Part shown: positions 9,481 through 18,285 of the stretch, in pieces
Position numbering within the stretch: position 1 is the first letter of the stretch
Layout: each line of letters starts with the position of its first letter
Origin: Chara braunii
Taxonomy: Eukaryota > Streptophyta > Charophyceae > Charales > Characeae
Length of the DNA: 25,996 nt
Assembly (NCBI GenBank): GCA_003427395.1
Contig: BFEA01000021.1
Span: 3,759,145-3,785,140, forward strand
Direction of reading: 5' to 3'
Notes under the pieces: generated by a model
Told to the model about the DNA's origin: nothing
The model's input: the letters and a program-made list of their open reading frames with translations, nothing else
The model's database searches: none
Program-made: the position numbers and the translations under genes

Positions 9481-9565
9481 AGGACGACTTTTCCTGTGCC
9501 TTTTTAGGACGAGTGAAACCGTCTTAAGATGGTGAGCATAATTTTTCCTGTTCATTTCTCGATCA
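9465..9565. repeat. Duplicated CTTAAGATGGTGAG segment
   Basis: CATCTTAAGATG (a perfect 12-bp palindrome) and then CGTCTTAAGATG each continue into GGTGAG and TTTTTCCTGT-like sequence, about 57 bp apart. Confidence 0.55.
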
Positions 9566-9618
9566 TACAGTTCGAGGGGAGGGGTTCAGCAGAGGTGGCG
9601 AAAATATACAGGGGGATC

Positions 9619-9705
9619 AGAAAGGTCCACGAACGGGTTGACCGTTTAGAAAGGTCCACGGACGGGTTGACCGGTCAGAAAGGTCCACAGACAGGTTGAC
9701 CGGTG
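9619..9705. repeat. Three tandem copies of a 29-bp unit
   Basis: AGAAAGGTCCAC(G/A)(A/G)AC(G/A)GGTTGACC repeats at 9619, 9648 and 9677 with few changes. Function unknown. Confidence 0.85.
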
Positions 9706-10340
9706 GAACTTGAAAAAATTTCCGAGTATCATTTCCAACTTTGATTCCGAATTTAGTTCAGAGTAGTTCCTCTTAACTACTCTAAGCAAGTTTCAGACCC
9801 AAGAGTGTCGCCCGTAAATATGAAAACGATCCACTGAGATAGGACAATCCGTCTTCAGTTCACTCTTCCCACTTTGATTGGCCGTTTCCCACTCAATTTG
9901 TTTTAGTCCACAACCGCCCTGCAGTCCACATGACTCCTTTATTAAAAAAAGAAGTATCAAGACAGCTCCATTCTTTTTTCTTTTTTTGTGTGTGAAAATT
10001 GAGCCACAGCTTGCTAGCCGGGGTGATACGAGCAGCCCAGGTAGCAGTGCTCCCTGGGTGGTTCAATGTAATTGGTGGGGAGCAGCACCTGCTGGAAAAC
10101 GGGTCCAGCATCCCACAAAACCGATATAGAATCAAGTACATGCCAAACTCAAATGTCCTCGGTCTATCCTGTGTCCCTCCATCCGCTAGCTGGACCCCCA
10201 CCTGCTGGAAACCGGGTCCAGCGTCCCGCAAATTCGATGTAGGATCAAGTAGTGCACGCTAAACCCAGAGGACAGCTCCATTCTATTCCGGGAGGGCTCA
10301 GTCCTTTTTCCTACTCCCAGCAAGTCATCTATGGCACAAC
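9706..10340. other. Intergenic sequence with one duplicated block
   Basis: A segment beginning ACCTGCTGGAAA and running through CGGGTCCAGC to ATCAAGTA occurs at about 10087-10140 and again at about 10199-10252 (offset 112 bp). No gene is seen. Confidence 0.5.
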
Positions 10341-10343
10341 AAC

Positions 10344-10925
10344 AGAATGTGGGTAGGTCTCTCAGTGTTATTTGTTTCTCATTAGAAACAACTGTATCAT
10401 TAGACAATCTGCTACCTGTAGTCAGCTTATGTACTGTGTTGGACAGTCTGTTTTGCAATCACCCCATATAATCAAGCTTTCCTCAATTCTGAAGCAGAAC
10501 CATTCCAATCATTCATTCAGATCTTTTTTTATTCCCCCCGCAAGCAAATCAAGATACACCAATAGACTGCAGGTAGGTCTGACGGCAACTAAATGTCAGC
10601 CTATCGAGTCAAACGTTGTACCTTCTCAATCCACTTGCAGCAAAATCATTCCAGTGATTTGTCAACCCCGTTTACAGCAAGATTTCATTACAAGCTCTCC
10701 TCAATTCTAAAGCAGAACCATTTCCCATCATTCATTCAGATCTGTTCTTATTCCTCCCCGCAAGCAAATCAAGATACACCAATAGACCGCAGGTAGGTCT
10801 GACGGCAACTAACGTTAAAGAGTTTGTTGCTCGTAGTCAGCCTATCGAGCCAAACATTGTACCTTCTCAATCCTCCTGCAGCACAATCATTCCGATGATT
10901 CGCCAACCGCAAGATTTCATTACTG
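10344..10925. repeat. Tandem array of a ~218-bp unit
   Basis: Two well-matched units start CCTCAATTCT at 10481 and 10699 (offset 218) and share GCAAGCAAATCAAGATACAC, GGTAGGTCTGACGGCAACTA and CAAGATTTCATTAC. A more diverged, partial unit precedes them (10344-10480: GGTAGGTCT, CTGTAGTCAGC, ATCAAGCTTT). No coding sense was found. Confidence 0.8.
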
Positions 10926-11342
10926 CCCCACACACACACACAGTTCGCGCCCGAGCTTCCATCTCAATCCTTCACCACCCAGCTCTGTTCCTCTTTCCTT
11001 CTTCCACTTTCTTTTGTGTCCACTCCTACAATACATTCGCATAAATGGAAGGTAATGTTGACAAAACGATGGTGGAAATCACAACATGCGAGAACCAAAG
11101 ACCAGAATTGGTTGTGACAACCACATAAAACAACCATAAACAGATAGAACATGATCAATACTACTTAGTTTCGAACTCACGGCACTTACAGTGTATGGAT
11201 AAGTCACGGCACTTACAGTGTATGGACCTTATCGTGCACACCCTACATATCACAGGCAGTGTCTGATGGTCCCCACCATGCCAAGGTCTAGCCCTATGCC
11301 ACTCCCTGAGCAACCTGGGTATACCCATCTACCACAGCTTTT
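10926..11342. other. Unassigned; small duplication
   Basis: Contains a short CA repeat (about 10929) and a 27-bp direct duplication of TCACGGCACTTACAGTGTAT (11177 and 11204). If the gene to the right ends near 11343, this would be its downstream flank or 3' untranslated region. Confidence 0.4.
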
Positions 11343-11391
11343 TCAGTTGTTCTGGTCACACTGTGAATGCAACCTAGAGGTGCTCCAGCTT
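11343..11391 (-). CDS. Possible last exon of the RanBP2-type zinc-finger gene
   Basis: On the minus strand an acceptor-like CATTTACTGGTGACAG precedes 11391. The one base needed to complete the Gly codon left by the exon at 11722-11598 is present, and the frame then reads SWSTSRLHSQCDQNN and a TGA (11345-11343). Phase fits, but the exon is short and has no conserved motif. The alternative is that the preceding exon is not spliced and reads on to a TAG at 11550-11548. Confidence 0.3.
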
Positions 11392-11597
11392 CTGTCACCA
11401 GTAAATGTACGGCCACCATCCGCCTCACCAGAACTGAGGCGCAACAAATAAGAACTAAACAAACAGCAGTGTTTCCAGACGTCTCAATTGCCAAATAAGC
11501 CACCGGGAAAACAAAAACATCATACCATGCTGACAAGTGTGGTGCCTACACCTTAAGGGTTAAAAAATCAGCGGAAGGGAAATATAGGGAGACGTAC

Positions 11598-11722
11598 CCT
11601 TTTGCTCCAAGGCCAAGTCCTCCCCCCAACGTGAAAGCGGAGAGGGGCATTCCTCCCATTGACATCATATATTGACTCCCGTTGGCTGCGCCCATATGAC
11701 TAAGCCATTGCTGCTGATGCGC
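11598..11722 (-). CDS. Exon of RanBP2-type zinc-finger protein (Q/M/G-rich region)
   Basis: On the minus strand, acceptor GGTCACTGACAG precedes 11722 and a strong donor GG|GTACGT follows 11598. The 125-nt exon is fully open in phase 0: AHQQQWLSHMGAANG, SQYMMSMGGMPLSAF, TLGGGLGLGAKG. It starts in phase 0, as required after the exon at 15467-15382, and ends with two bases of a Gly codon. Its Met/Gly-rich composition matches the exon at 21299-20953. No domain is recognised; such low-complexity tails are common in RNA-binding zinc-finger proteins. Assignment to the same gene rests on strand, phase and composition. Confidence 0.6.
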
Positions 11723-11800
11723 CTGTCAGTGACCAATGCAACCAACACAATTTTCCAATAAGCGGGGGCCCAACAAATAACAAACAGAATACCAACCAAC

Positions 11801-11945
11801 GGGAATAGCTCAGTTGGTACACCCATAACGGTCGAAATACAGACAAGTTCGAATCCAGATGGTATCAGACAAACAGGATAAAATCATTCTGAATTGCCTG
11901 GGGTGCGGTTGGTTCAATGATGCTATCTCAAGTCCGTCACTCTTC
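11801..11945 (+). repeat. tRNA-derived SINE-like repeat, copy 2
   Basis: GGGAATAGCTCAGTTGGTAC holds a good A box (TAGCTCAGTTGG, 11806-11817), and GTTCGAATCC (11847-11856) a perfect B box. The tail AAACAGGAT...CATTCTGAATTGCC matches the tails of the copies at 521 and 22921. The boxes are closer together than in an intact tRNA gene, so this is a SINE rather than a tRNA. Confidence 0.7.
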
Positions 11946-12391
11946 AGCGGAGCTACAGACAAGCTCATACCATACCATATATGTGACGCATGGCATGCAT
12001 GCAGATTGCACACGTGATCACACCATACCACGTGCCAACTGCACACATACACATGCCCTTGCACCAATGAAAATAGGGGTCTGCTAGAAAGAAAGGATGG
12101 GGGGTGGTGAGAGGGTGGAGGCAAACACGAGCACAAAGAAAAGAAAATGCTGCAATGTTCAAAATCTTTTGGAGGGGTCTGTGCTCAACAATGGGCCCTT
12201 GGTAAAAAAGCCCGTGCATCACAGTCAGATACGTCCCTCTTGACTTCCAATGTCAGCCCAGGTAGCACACGCCTTCTCCAGGATGTGCATTTGAAAAAAT
12301 AGCGGAGGAGACACGGGACAACAGACAAAGGAAACTATCATCTCAGGATGTAAACCATTCCTGTCAAGAAAAGCAAAATAAAAAAATAGAT

Positions 12392-12470
12392 GACCTAGGG
12401 AGAAAAGCGAAAAGGAAAAGAGACGACTTAGGGAGAAAAGCGAAAAGGAAAAAGAAACGACTCAGGGAGA
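12392..12470. repeat. Short tandem repeat, ~32-35 bp unit
   Basis: GAC(C/T)TAGGGAGAAAAGCGAAAA occurs at 12392 and 12424, with a partial third unit at 12459. Confidence 0.8.
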
Positions 12471-13189
12471 CAGAAGATGCAAACACATGCACAAGACATG
12501 CCCCCGCAGCAAAAGGCAAGGCATAGATCCCCACATAAACAGGAAAACCATCATGACAACCATCAGGAACAGAAAACAGAGAACAGCCGAAACAGAAGCA
12601 AAGATAATTCTCGGCCTTTCTGCCAAGACCAAGTGGAGTATCTGTTCTGATCAGTCTAGTATATGATTGGTTTAAAAAAAAAAACAAAAAAAAACAAGCA
12701 AATGAATAATCACTTCCTTGGAATGGACACCAGTCCTGACAATGGATCATAAGCAGCTGCTGAAACAATAATACCCAAAGGCCCAATGTACTGCAACCTC
12801 TAATGTCAATAACACACGGTTTGAGCATTATAGAAAAAAGTGAGATTAGCGATAACCATAGCCGTCCATGGAAGCAAGCTCGTTGTTTGCTACGTGTTTG
12901 CACAATGGCCCTTAAGTTCACTTCAAGGGCGGGCCTAGGATGAGGCCTAGGCCCAATGGGAGAGAGAGACGCCCACCACCACCCACACACGTGAGCTTAT
13001 CCCTGTTACTTTCTCGCATTGATCTCTCTCTCTTGCTTGCACTGGGCTTACATTATAGCAGCCCGAACAAGACTTCTCTGTAAACACAACCGCCCCCAGA
13101 CCTATTCCTGTGCACTTGTTGGTTTTCACGAACGTGTGGAGCAGTTCCAGATTTACAGGGCTACATCAGGAAGCAAAAATACCCCTTCG

Positions 13190-13336
13190 GGCTTTTAACT
13201 CTGACGTCCCTGACTGCAATTTCAGCGTTTTTTTTAACGAAATCATCATGTCCTGCTGGCCAGGCCCTGTAAGCCCTTACAATTTCGGTTTTAAAAACGC
13301 CGAAATTGCAACCAGGAACATCAAAGTTAAATGCCT
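13190..13336. repeat. 45-bp imperfect inverted repeat
   Basis: The left arm (13190-13232, ending TGCAATTTCAGCGTTTTT) and right arm (13293-13336, starting AAAAACGCCGAAATTGCA) are reverse complements, with 17 of 18 matches in the core and weaker pairing outward. The spacer is 60 bp. RNA from either strand would fold into a hairpin. Confidence 0.7.
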
Positions 13337-13824
13337 AGTCTTGCCATCCAGAATTATTTTTTTTCGCTCAAATATTTTTCCCTAACAGATCAGCAGTTGA
13401 TACGTCTCTAAATCTTTTCAGAACCTTGTTATGAGATATCGTGAGCATGAGAAGTTACTGACATTGATACACTCGAAGTTTTGCAAGACCTTCCGCCTTG
13501 CAGTACACCCGCCCTTCCTGTTGCCAGCGATCATTACCACCACAGGCATCGCTAGACATGGGGAGCGGACCAAAAATACCCAGACACGCATCGGTCATAT
13601 TTCCACAATGTAGGGCCACAGAGAGCCATACATATGGGTAACTGTATACGTGGCCGCATCTGTGCGCTGCCCGGCCTATTGTAGCGCAGTCACAACCCAT
13701 CTGAAGGGTGACATATCAGCCCCGCAGCTAAGGGCATTAATGCGTCCTTGAGTAGGGATGTGAATTCTCATGGCCAAAGCTAGAGTCACAGATAGGCCAA
13801 CAGATAGACCCACAACGTGACCCT

Positions 13825-14690
13825 ACCTTGTCGTTGTGGCCCCTTGTCATTTTGCCCCCCCCCCTTGTCCTTGTGGCCCTCATCATCCTGGCTCTCATCA
13901 TTGTAGCCCTTGTCACTGTGTCCCCCTTGTCATCATGGCTTTTCTCATCCCCTTCTCATTGTGGCCCTATCTGAGGCCTAGCGCCACAACGTGACACTCC
14001 TTTGTCATTGTGGCCTCCTTGTCATTTTGCTCCCCTTGTCATCGTGGCCCTCGTCATCCTGGCTCTCGTCAACATGACCCTCCCTTGTCATTTCCCCCCC
14101 CTTGTCATCATGGCCCTCATCATCCTGGCTCTCGTCATCGTAGCCCTTGTCATTGTGCCCCCCTTGTCATCATGGCTTCGGTCATTCTGGCCCCCTTCTC
14201 GTTGTCACCCTATCTGACGTCCTATACAGAGGTGGGGTACAAGAACAGCATTGCCCCCCTCATCATCATGGCTTCGGTCATCCTGCCCCCCTTCTCATTG
14301 TCGCCCCATCTGACGCCCTATACAGAGGGGGGGGTACAAGAACAGCATTGCCCCCCTTGTCATCATGGCCCTCGTCATCCAGGCACTTGTCATCGTAGCC
14401 CTTGGCATCGTTGCCCTCTTGGCATCGTGGCCCTCTTGGCATCCTGGCCCCCTTGGCATCCTGCCCCCCTTCTCATCGTGGCCCCCTTCTCATTGTGGCC
14501 CTATCTGACACCCTATCCAGAGGAGGGGGTACAAGAAGAGCAGTGCCCCATTGTCATCATGGTCCTCATCATCCTGGCTCTCCTCATCGTAGCCCTTGTC
14601 ATTCTGGCTTTTGTCATCATGGCCGCCTCCTCATCGTGGCCCTACCTGACACCCTATCCAGAGGAGGGGGTACAAGAAGAGCACTGCCAC
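13825..14690. repeat. C-rich minisatellite with higher-order units
   Basis: Short units of about 16-21 bp with the theme CTTGTCATC(A/G)TGGCCC repeat throughout. A longer element (CTGAC..CCTAT.CAGAGG, then GGGGTACAAGAA) is set among them at about 14212, 14309, 14505 and 14646, giving a higher-order pattern. Long open frames here simply reflect the repeat. The minus strand carries many G-runs. Confidence 0.85.
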
Positions 14691-14929
14691 GAAAGGCAGG
14701 CATGCTTGTGCTAAGAGGGGTGATCTGAGCATCATTGTCAGATATATACGTGAGGGTGGAATGGGTGGTTGCTACAGAGGGAGAGGCAGCTCCGGCAAGG
14801 AAGGACTGCAGAGCAGGTAGAAGAGGAGGCAGCAGCAGCAGAGGAGGCGGGGGCGAAGCAAGCGCTGCACTGAAAGATCAGCAGGAAGGCAAAATCTGCC
14901 TCGTACAAAAGAGGCTCGGACGTATTGGT

Positions 14930-15110
14930 GGCTTAGATCGAAGTGTGCAGGGTCCTTATGATGAGAAATGACGTGCTCCACTGACTCTTCACCTTTCTTG
15001 CACACAACAGGCATTTGCTTTCCACATCCTTTTCTTCCCCTGTGATTCTGAAGTCCTTCCCCAAGCCCCCCACGTTATTTCCTCTGTTTTTTTCGTTCAC
15101 CTCCCTGTGA
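14930..15110 (-). pseudogene. Possible LINE reverse-transcriptase zinc-finger relic
   Basis: Two overlapping minus-strand frames together give ESKCLLC and then GEESVEHVISHHKDPAHF, the pattern C-x2-C ... ES.EH...H seen in the zf-RVT domain at the end of plant LINE polymerases. One frameshift separates the halves, and nothing else of a LINE is recognisable nearby. Low confidence. Confidence 0.3.
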
Positions 15111-15381
15111 TTCCAATCAGTCGTTCCGCCCCACGACATGACAAGCAAGAATATGTAGAAACAGACAACTCACAAACATATTGATAACCGAAGAGAAACA
15201 GCTACAATCAAGCAGAAGTGCATCGAAAATGCAAACAATAACGAAGTACAAGACAAGAAAGACAAAGCAACAGCAGCAAACAGACACCCACACATCATCA
15301 AGGTCTAGCAACCACCACCTGAGAGTCCCAATACCCGATCTCCAGATTATGTGGAAACGTGCTTATGTCTTCAGAACTCAC

Positions 15382-15467
15382 GTCATCAACTCCAGTGTTT
15401 TGTCTCTTCCCAACGCCATCATCTTCCAGTCCTTCTGTCGCCGGCCGTTTCATACCGGCTGCTGTCC
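15382..15467 (-). CDS. Exon of RanBP2-type zinc-finger protein
   Basis: On the minus strand, acceptor CTCGTGCAG precedes 15467 and a consensus donor GAC|GTGAGT follows 15382. The 86-nt exon begins with two bases that complete the Gly codon left open by the exon at 17107-17050 and ends in phase 0. The intervening 28 codons are open and read TAAGMKRPATEGLEDDG and then VGKRQNTGVDD. A basic/acidic KRPA-type segment after a RanBP2 finger recalls plant RanBP2 zinc-finger proteins, though this is from memory. KRPA and GKRQ could serve a nuclear localisation role (inference). Confidence 0.72.
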
Positions 15468-15492
15468 CTGCACGAGTTACTCATCAATTTAC

Positions 15493-15716
15493 CATCCCAA
15501 TGAACCGACCAACATCAACTAACCTCAACTCTCTTCCTCGCTTTTCCTCACAAACTTCAACTATCTCCCACATACACATTATGTTCATGTCCCAACTGTT
15601 CATACATCCCAATGAACCGACCAACACCCACTATCTCCAACTCTCTTCCTCACCATTCCTCACAAACTCCAAGTCTCACCCACATGCACATTCTGTTCGT
15701 GTCCCGACTATTCAGA
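15493..15716. repeat. 112-bp tandem duplication
   Basis: Copies start ATCCCAATGAACCGACCAAC at 15493 and 15605 and share CAACTCTCTTCCTC, TTCCTCACAAACT and GTTC(A/G)TGTCCC(A/G)ACT. It lies in the intron between 17050 and 15467. Confidence 0.85.
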
Positions 15717-16190
15717 CAATCCTTCGTCCCAGAGATACTCTTGTCCACATCCAGAATGAACCTATTAACCTCCAGTCCAATCTCTGAGGAAGCACCAAGA
15801 GATCTTTGTCTCTTTTAATAACCGTTTTAATTAGCTTTTCTTACAAAAAATTGAGGTGAAAATAAGATGCTACTACCAGAGCACTATCAATCGGACCGAT
15901 GCATCCCAACTCCCAATCTTGATGTACATCCCTTTGAGTGTGACGTCAGAGTCTTCACCCAACTCTGAAAGACATACGTGGATGAGTTACGACATGGCAT
16001 TGACTTCACAGAGACTCTCTCCGACTGTCAAACTCATGCATATGTGCATTCCATTCAGCACTTCCATGTGTCTTTGGCAGCCCCAATCAGAAGATAATAA
16101 TGCAGCAGGACTATATATAGCAACTATTCATAGGACGCATAGGATCTATCCCATCATTTTACATCTCCAACATTGTGGTCCCCTTCCGTT
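15717..16190. other. Intronic sequence, nothing recognised
   Basis: No gene, RNA or clear repeat is supported. Sequence just before 16190 (ACATCTCCAACATT...GGTCCCC) resembles the end of the trnS relic and its flank at 16425-16446, which suggests a duplicated unit. Confidence 0.35.
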
Positions 16191-16198
16191 CCTGCAAC

Positions 16199-16242
<44 letters not shown>
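16199..16242. repeat. (CT)n(AC)n microsatellite, left of tRNA cluster
   Basis: About 11 CT units followed by about 11 AC units. Confidence 0.95.
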
Positions 16243-16244
<2 letters not shown>

Positions 16245-16247
16245 AGA

Positions 16248-16299
16248 GTAGAGTGCCTTGTTTACACCAAGAGAGCCAGCGGTTCAAGTCCGTTATAAC
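16248..16299 (+). pseudogene. trnV-UAC: trnV(UAC) relic, 5' truncated, organellar
   Basis: The end of a D arm, an anticodon arm with loop TTTACAC (anticodon TAC) on a CTTG/CAAG stem, and a T arm AGCGGTTCAAGTCCGTT are present. The 5' acceptor and most of the D arm are missing, replaced by the microsatellite. It forms a cluster with the next two tRNA relics. Confidence 0.6.
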
Positions 16300-16305
16300 A
16301 AAGAT

Positions 16306-16348
16306 GGGAAAAGAGCTTCCTGTCACGGGTTCAAATCCGTCTTTCCCG
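16306..16348 (+). pseudogene. trnD-GUC: trnD(GUC) relic with internal deletion, organellar
   Basis: GGGAAA at the 5' end can pair with TTTCCC at the 3' end, and CCTGTCACGGGTTCAAATCC keeps an anticodon-like GTC and a T loop. Only 43 nt remain: most of the D arm and part of the anticodon arm are lost. Naming it trnD depends on the GTC and on its place between trnV and trnS relics. Confidence 0.5.
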
Positions 16349-16435
16349 GGAGGTATGGCTGAGTGGCAGAATTCATTGGCTTGCTAAATCAACATACAAA
16401 AAGACTGTCTCATCGGTTCAATCACATTTCCTCCA
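16349..16435 (+). pseudogene. trnS-GCU: trnS(GCU) relic, mitochondrial type
   Basis: The full-length 87-nt sequence starts GGAGGTATGGCTGAGTGGC and ends TTTCCTCCA. The anticodon loop is TTGCTAA (GCT), followed by a long variable arm typical of class II tRNAs. The overall sequence resembles plant mitochondrial trnS-GCU. A C at the base of the anticodon stem, a T-T in the acceptor stem and a damaged T arm (CGGTTCAATCAC) argue against function. Confidence 0.7.
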
Positions 16436-16471
16436 TTCATGGTCCCTTTTCTGCTGCTCCACTTTCCCACA

Positions 16472-16504
16472 TCTCTCTCTCTCTCTCTCTCTCCCCCTCT
16501 CTCT

Positions 16505-16544
<40 letters not shown>
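16472..16544. repeat. (CT)n(AC)n microsatellite, right of tRNA cluster
   Basis: A CT tract (with a CCCCC interruption) followed by about 18 AC units; same order and strand as the tract at 16199. Confidence 0.95.
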
Positions 16545-16547
<3 letters not shown>

Positions 16548-16625
16548 GACACAACCGCTGTTCAGCACTCTTATATACAGGATGCTCGACGATAATAAGC
16601 ATTGGATTGATACCACTCAGAATAG

Positions 16626-16777
16626 ATGGGCCTGATAGGTTTCAAAAAAGGGAAAAAGAACAAAAAGATTACATCCATTGACGATGTTGCTCAGGCAAAT
16701 CATGGGCCTGATTGGTTTCAAAAAAGGGAAAAAGAACAAAAAGATTACATCCATTGACGATGTTGCTCAGGCAAATC
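16626..16777. repeat. Recent 76-bp tandem duplication
   Basis: ATGGGCCTGAT(A/T)GGTTTC begins units at 16626 and 16702. They are identical apart from one base, so the event is recent. Confidence 0.95.
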
Positions 16778-17000
16778 AATTGTCAAACAATTGGAGGCAG
16801 AATTGGTTTTGCCACAAAATGCATCCACCAGATACTTGATTTGCCGAACAACTGGTTTCCCAACAATTGGTTCGCCAACAGTTGGTTAGGCCAACAGTTG
16901 GTTGGCCAGCAAAAATTGCTTTGCAACAACAACAATTGGCAGACCAATTGGGGAAACAATTGGGAGGAAAAAACAGTTGCCCCAATTAACAGAAGCAATT
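16776..17000. repeat. Palindromic CAATTG/CAGTTG cluster with a 15-16 bp tandem core
   Basis: About a dozen copies of CAATTG, CAGTTG or close variants lie in 225 bp. In the core (16843-16910) they form four tandem units of the theme GCCAACAGTTGGTT. Each holds CCAAC and GTTGG arms around one base, so each unit is a small hairpin or a dyad site. Confidence 0.8.
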
Positions 17001-17049
17001 GTGAAAATCACCCACAAGGAGACTATAAACAAGGGTTCAAGTATATCAC

Positions 17050-17107
17050 CTTCAGTCAATGAAGAAGAAAGATCAGGTGGTGGTCGCTCACTGTTGCACT
17101 TTTTGCA
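17050..17107 (-). CDS. Exon completing the second RanBP2 zinc finger
   Basis: On the minus strand a pyrimidine-rich acceptor (TTTTTGTGCTTGCAG) precedes 17107, and donor AAG|GTGATA follows 17050. The 58-nt exon reads CKKCNSERPPPDLSSSLTE plus one base of a Gly codon. It starts in phase 0, exactly as needed after the exon at 21299-20953, and its CKKC supplies the second Cys pair missing from GDWICNCGYHNYSSRTT. The combined finger is W-x-C-x-C-(x)10-C-x2-C; one residue between the first two Cys is fewer than the usual two or more. Confidence 0.8.
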
Positions 17108-17544
17108 CTGCAAGCACAAAAATGGGCAGCACCCACATAGCAAAGAACATGAGAGAGCGAGAGAGAGAAAATAAGAACAAGGCTTAGCAGCAAATGGGAA
17201 GCAGATGGTCAGTTGAGTGTACCAGATGACTATGGACTGACTTCTTCTTCTTCTATTTTACTGCAGAGAGGTAGATCGACACCGTTTCTGATGTTGTCTA
17301 TGTACTCACAGCTGATTTGTTGGGACATCAAAAGAATCTCCTGCACGTGATTGGACTTTTTCTCCTGCACTCTAGGGGTGCATCCTTCGCCTTGGGGGTA
17401 CCACGCCCTGTTATGAGTTCACTTTGTTGCTTTAGTTTTTTTCCGGGAGCAAGCTCCTGGGCTATATTGTCCAGACTCACCTGCAAGTGATTCGACCTGA
17501 TTCGATTTCGTTCTACTGTACTTCTATCACTAGACTTATCTCCA

Positions 17545-17640
17545 AGTACCTAGCCCACATGGCTGAATGATACACGTGAGTAGCTGTTAATAAACAGATC
17601 GTGAGTTCAATTCCTGATGAGATTAGAGGACATAATAACT
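17545..17640 (+). repeat. tRNA-like repeat fragment
   Basis: GGCTGAATG (A-box-like), CTGTTAATAAACAG (a possible anticodon hairpin) and GAGTTCAATTCC (B-box-like) follow in tRNA order, but acceptor pairing is not evident. Probably tRNA-derived repeat debris. Confidence 0.4.
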
Positions 17641-17853
17641 TTAGGCGCTACCTCGTTTTGAAAAAGAGACATCCACAAAGTCTACAAAGCCAAATTTCCA
17701 GATCAATCTTGAAAGTGATCTTTTTTTTTTTCACTTGTGAGGGAAAAATAAGGTGGGCACGGTAAGTTTGATATCCGCGCGACAGTCCATGGCAGAACCC
17801 TATCCAGCATTCGTCACAGCTTGCCAGTTGAGACGCTGTCAAAGCAAAATATA

Positions 17854-17905
17854 ATTAGCATCAGCTTAGCCCCTGCGCAAGGATGACACGCATAAATCGA
17901 AAATA
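17854..17905 (+). pseudogene. U6 snRNA fragment
   Basis: ATTAGCAT is followed, after about 8 inserted bases, by CCCCTGCGCAAGGATGACAC and GCATAAATCG. This is the U6 segment from the AGC triad through the internal stem-loop. The 5' half is missing and an insertion breaks the core, so it is a relic. Confidence 0.75.
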
Positions 17906-18018
17906 TACTTACGAAATGGAAGCTTGTACGGAAAGTACCATCTGTCCATCTTCCCCCGAGTGGAGCGCCCGGTCAGTATAGCAATATTTAGGGCAACTGA
18001 GTATAGAAATATTTAGAG

Positions 18019-18285
18019 CAACTTTCAGTCTATATACGGAAATAATGACCCTGCATGCTATTCGCAGGAAGACGGTGGGGAACACTTTCTGACCGAGTTC
18101 AGTAAAGAAGATTTAACGAGTGAATCACGTCTGCCACTACTTCCATGTGCAACCGACAAAATGTCCTCCCTCCTCCCATATGTAGTCTTCCATTCATATG
18201 TTTGATTCAACTTTCAATCTACATATACAACGCTAATGACCGTGCTCTCTATTGCTGGGAAGACGGTGGGGGACTTCTTCGACCA
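18019..18285. repeat. Direct duplication, ~77 bp, offset 190 bp
   Basis: CAACTTTCA(G/A)TCTA(T/C)ATA ... TAATGACC ... GGAAGACGGTGGGG occurs at 18019-18095 and 18209-18285. Confidence 0.75.

Larger units (their letters stand above)
11723..15381 (-). other. Intron (3659 bp) packed with repeats
   Basis: Bounded by donor GTGAGT (15381-15376) and acceptor CACTGACAG before 11722. It holds a SINE-like copy, small A-rich tandem repeats, a 45-bp inverted repeat, a C-rich minisatellite (13825-14690) and a possible LINE relic. Stretches 11950-13185 and 13340-13820 contain nothing else that I can name. Confidence 0.6.

Noticed and set aside
12364-12990. 208-codon minus-strand frame
   Set aside because: Hydrophobic low-complexity translation of A-rich tandem repeats with no conserved motif; it lies inside the inferred intron.
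14010-14714. 234-codon frame with His/Pro/Ser repeats
   Set aside because: A by-product of the C-rich minisatellite; all three frames are open over long stretches.
15590-15830. Minus-strand exon candidate beginning after a TTCCTCAG acceptor-like site near 15786
   Set aside because: It is open for about 40 codons but overlaps the 112-bp tandem duplication and gives no phase-compatible donor; the exon at 15467-15382 fits better.
16349-16435. Functional nuclear tRNA-Ser
   Set aside because: Acceptor and T-arm mismatches and association with two broken organellar tRNAs fit a relic.
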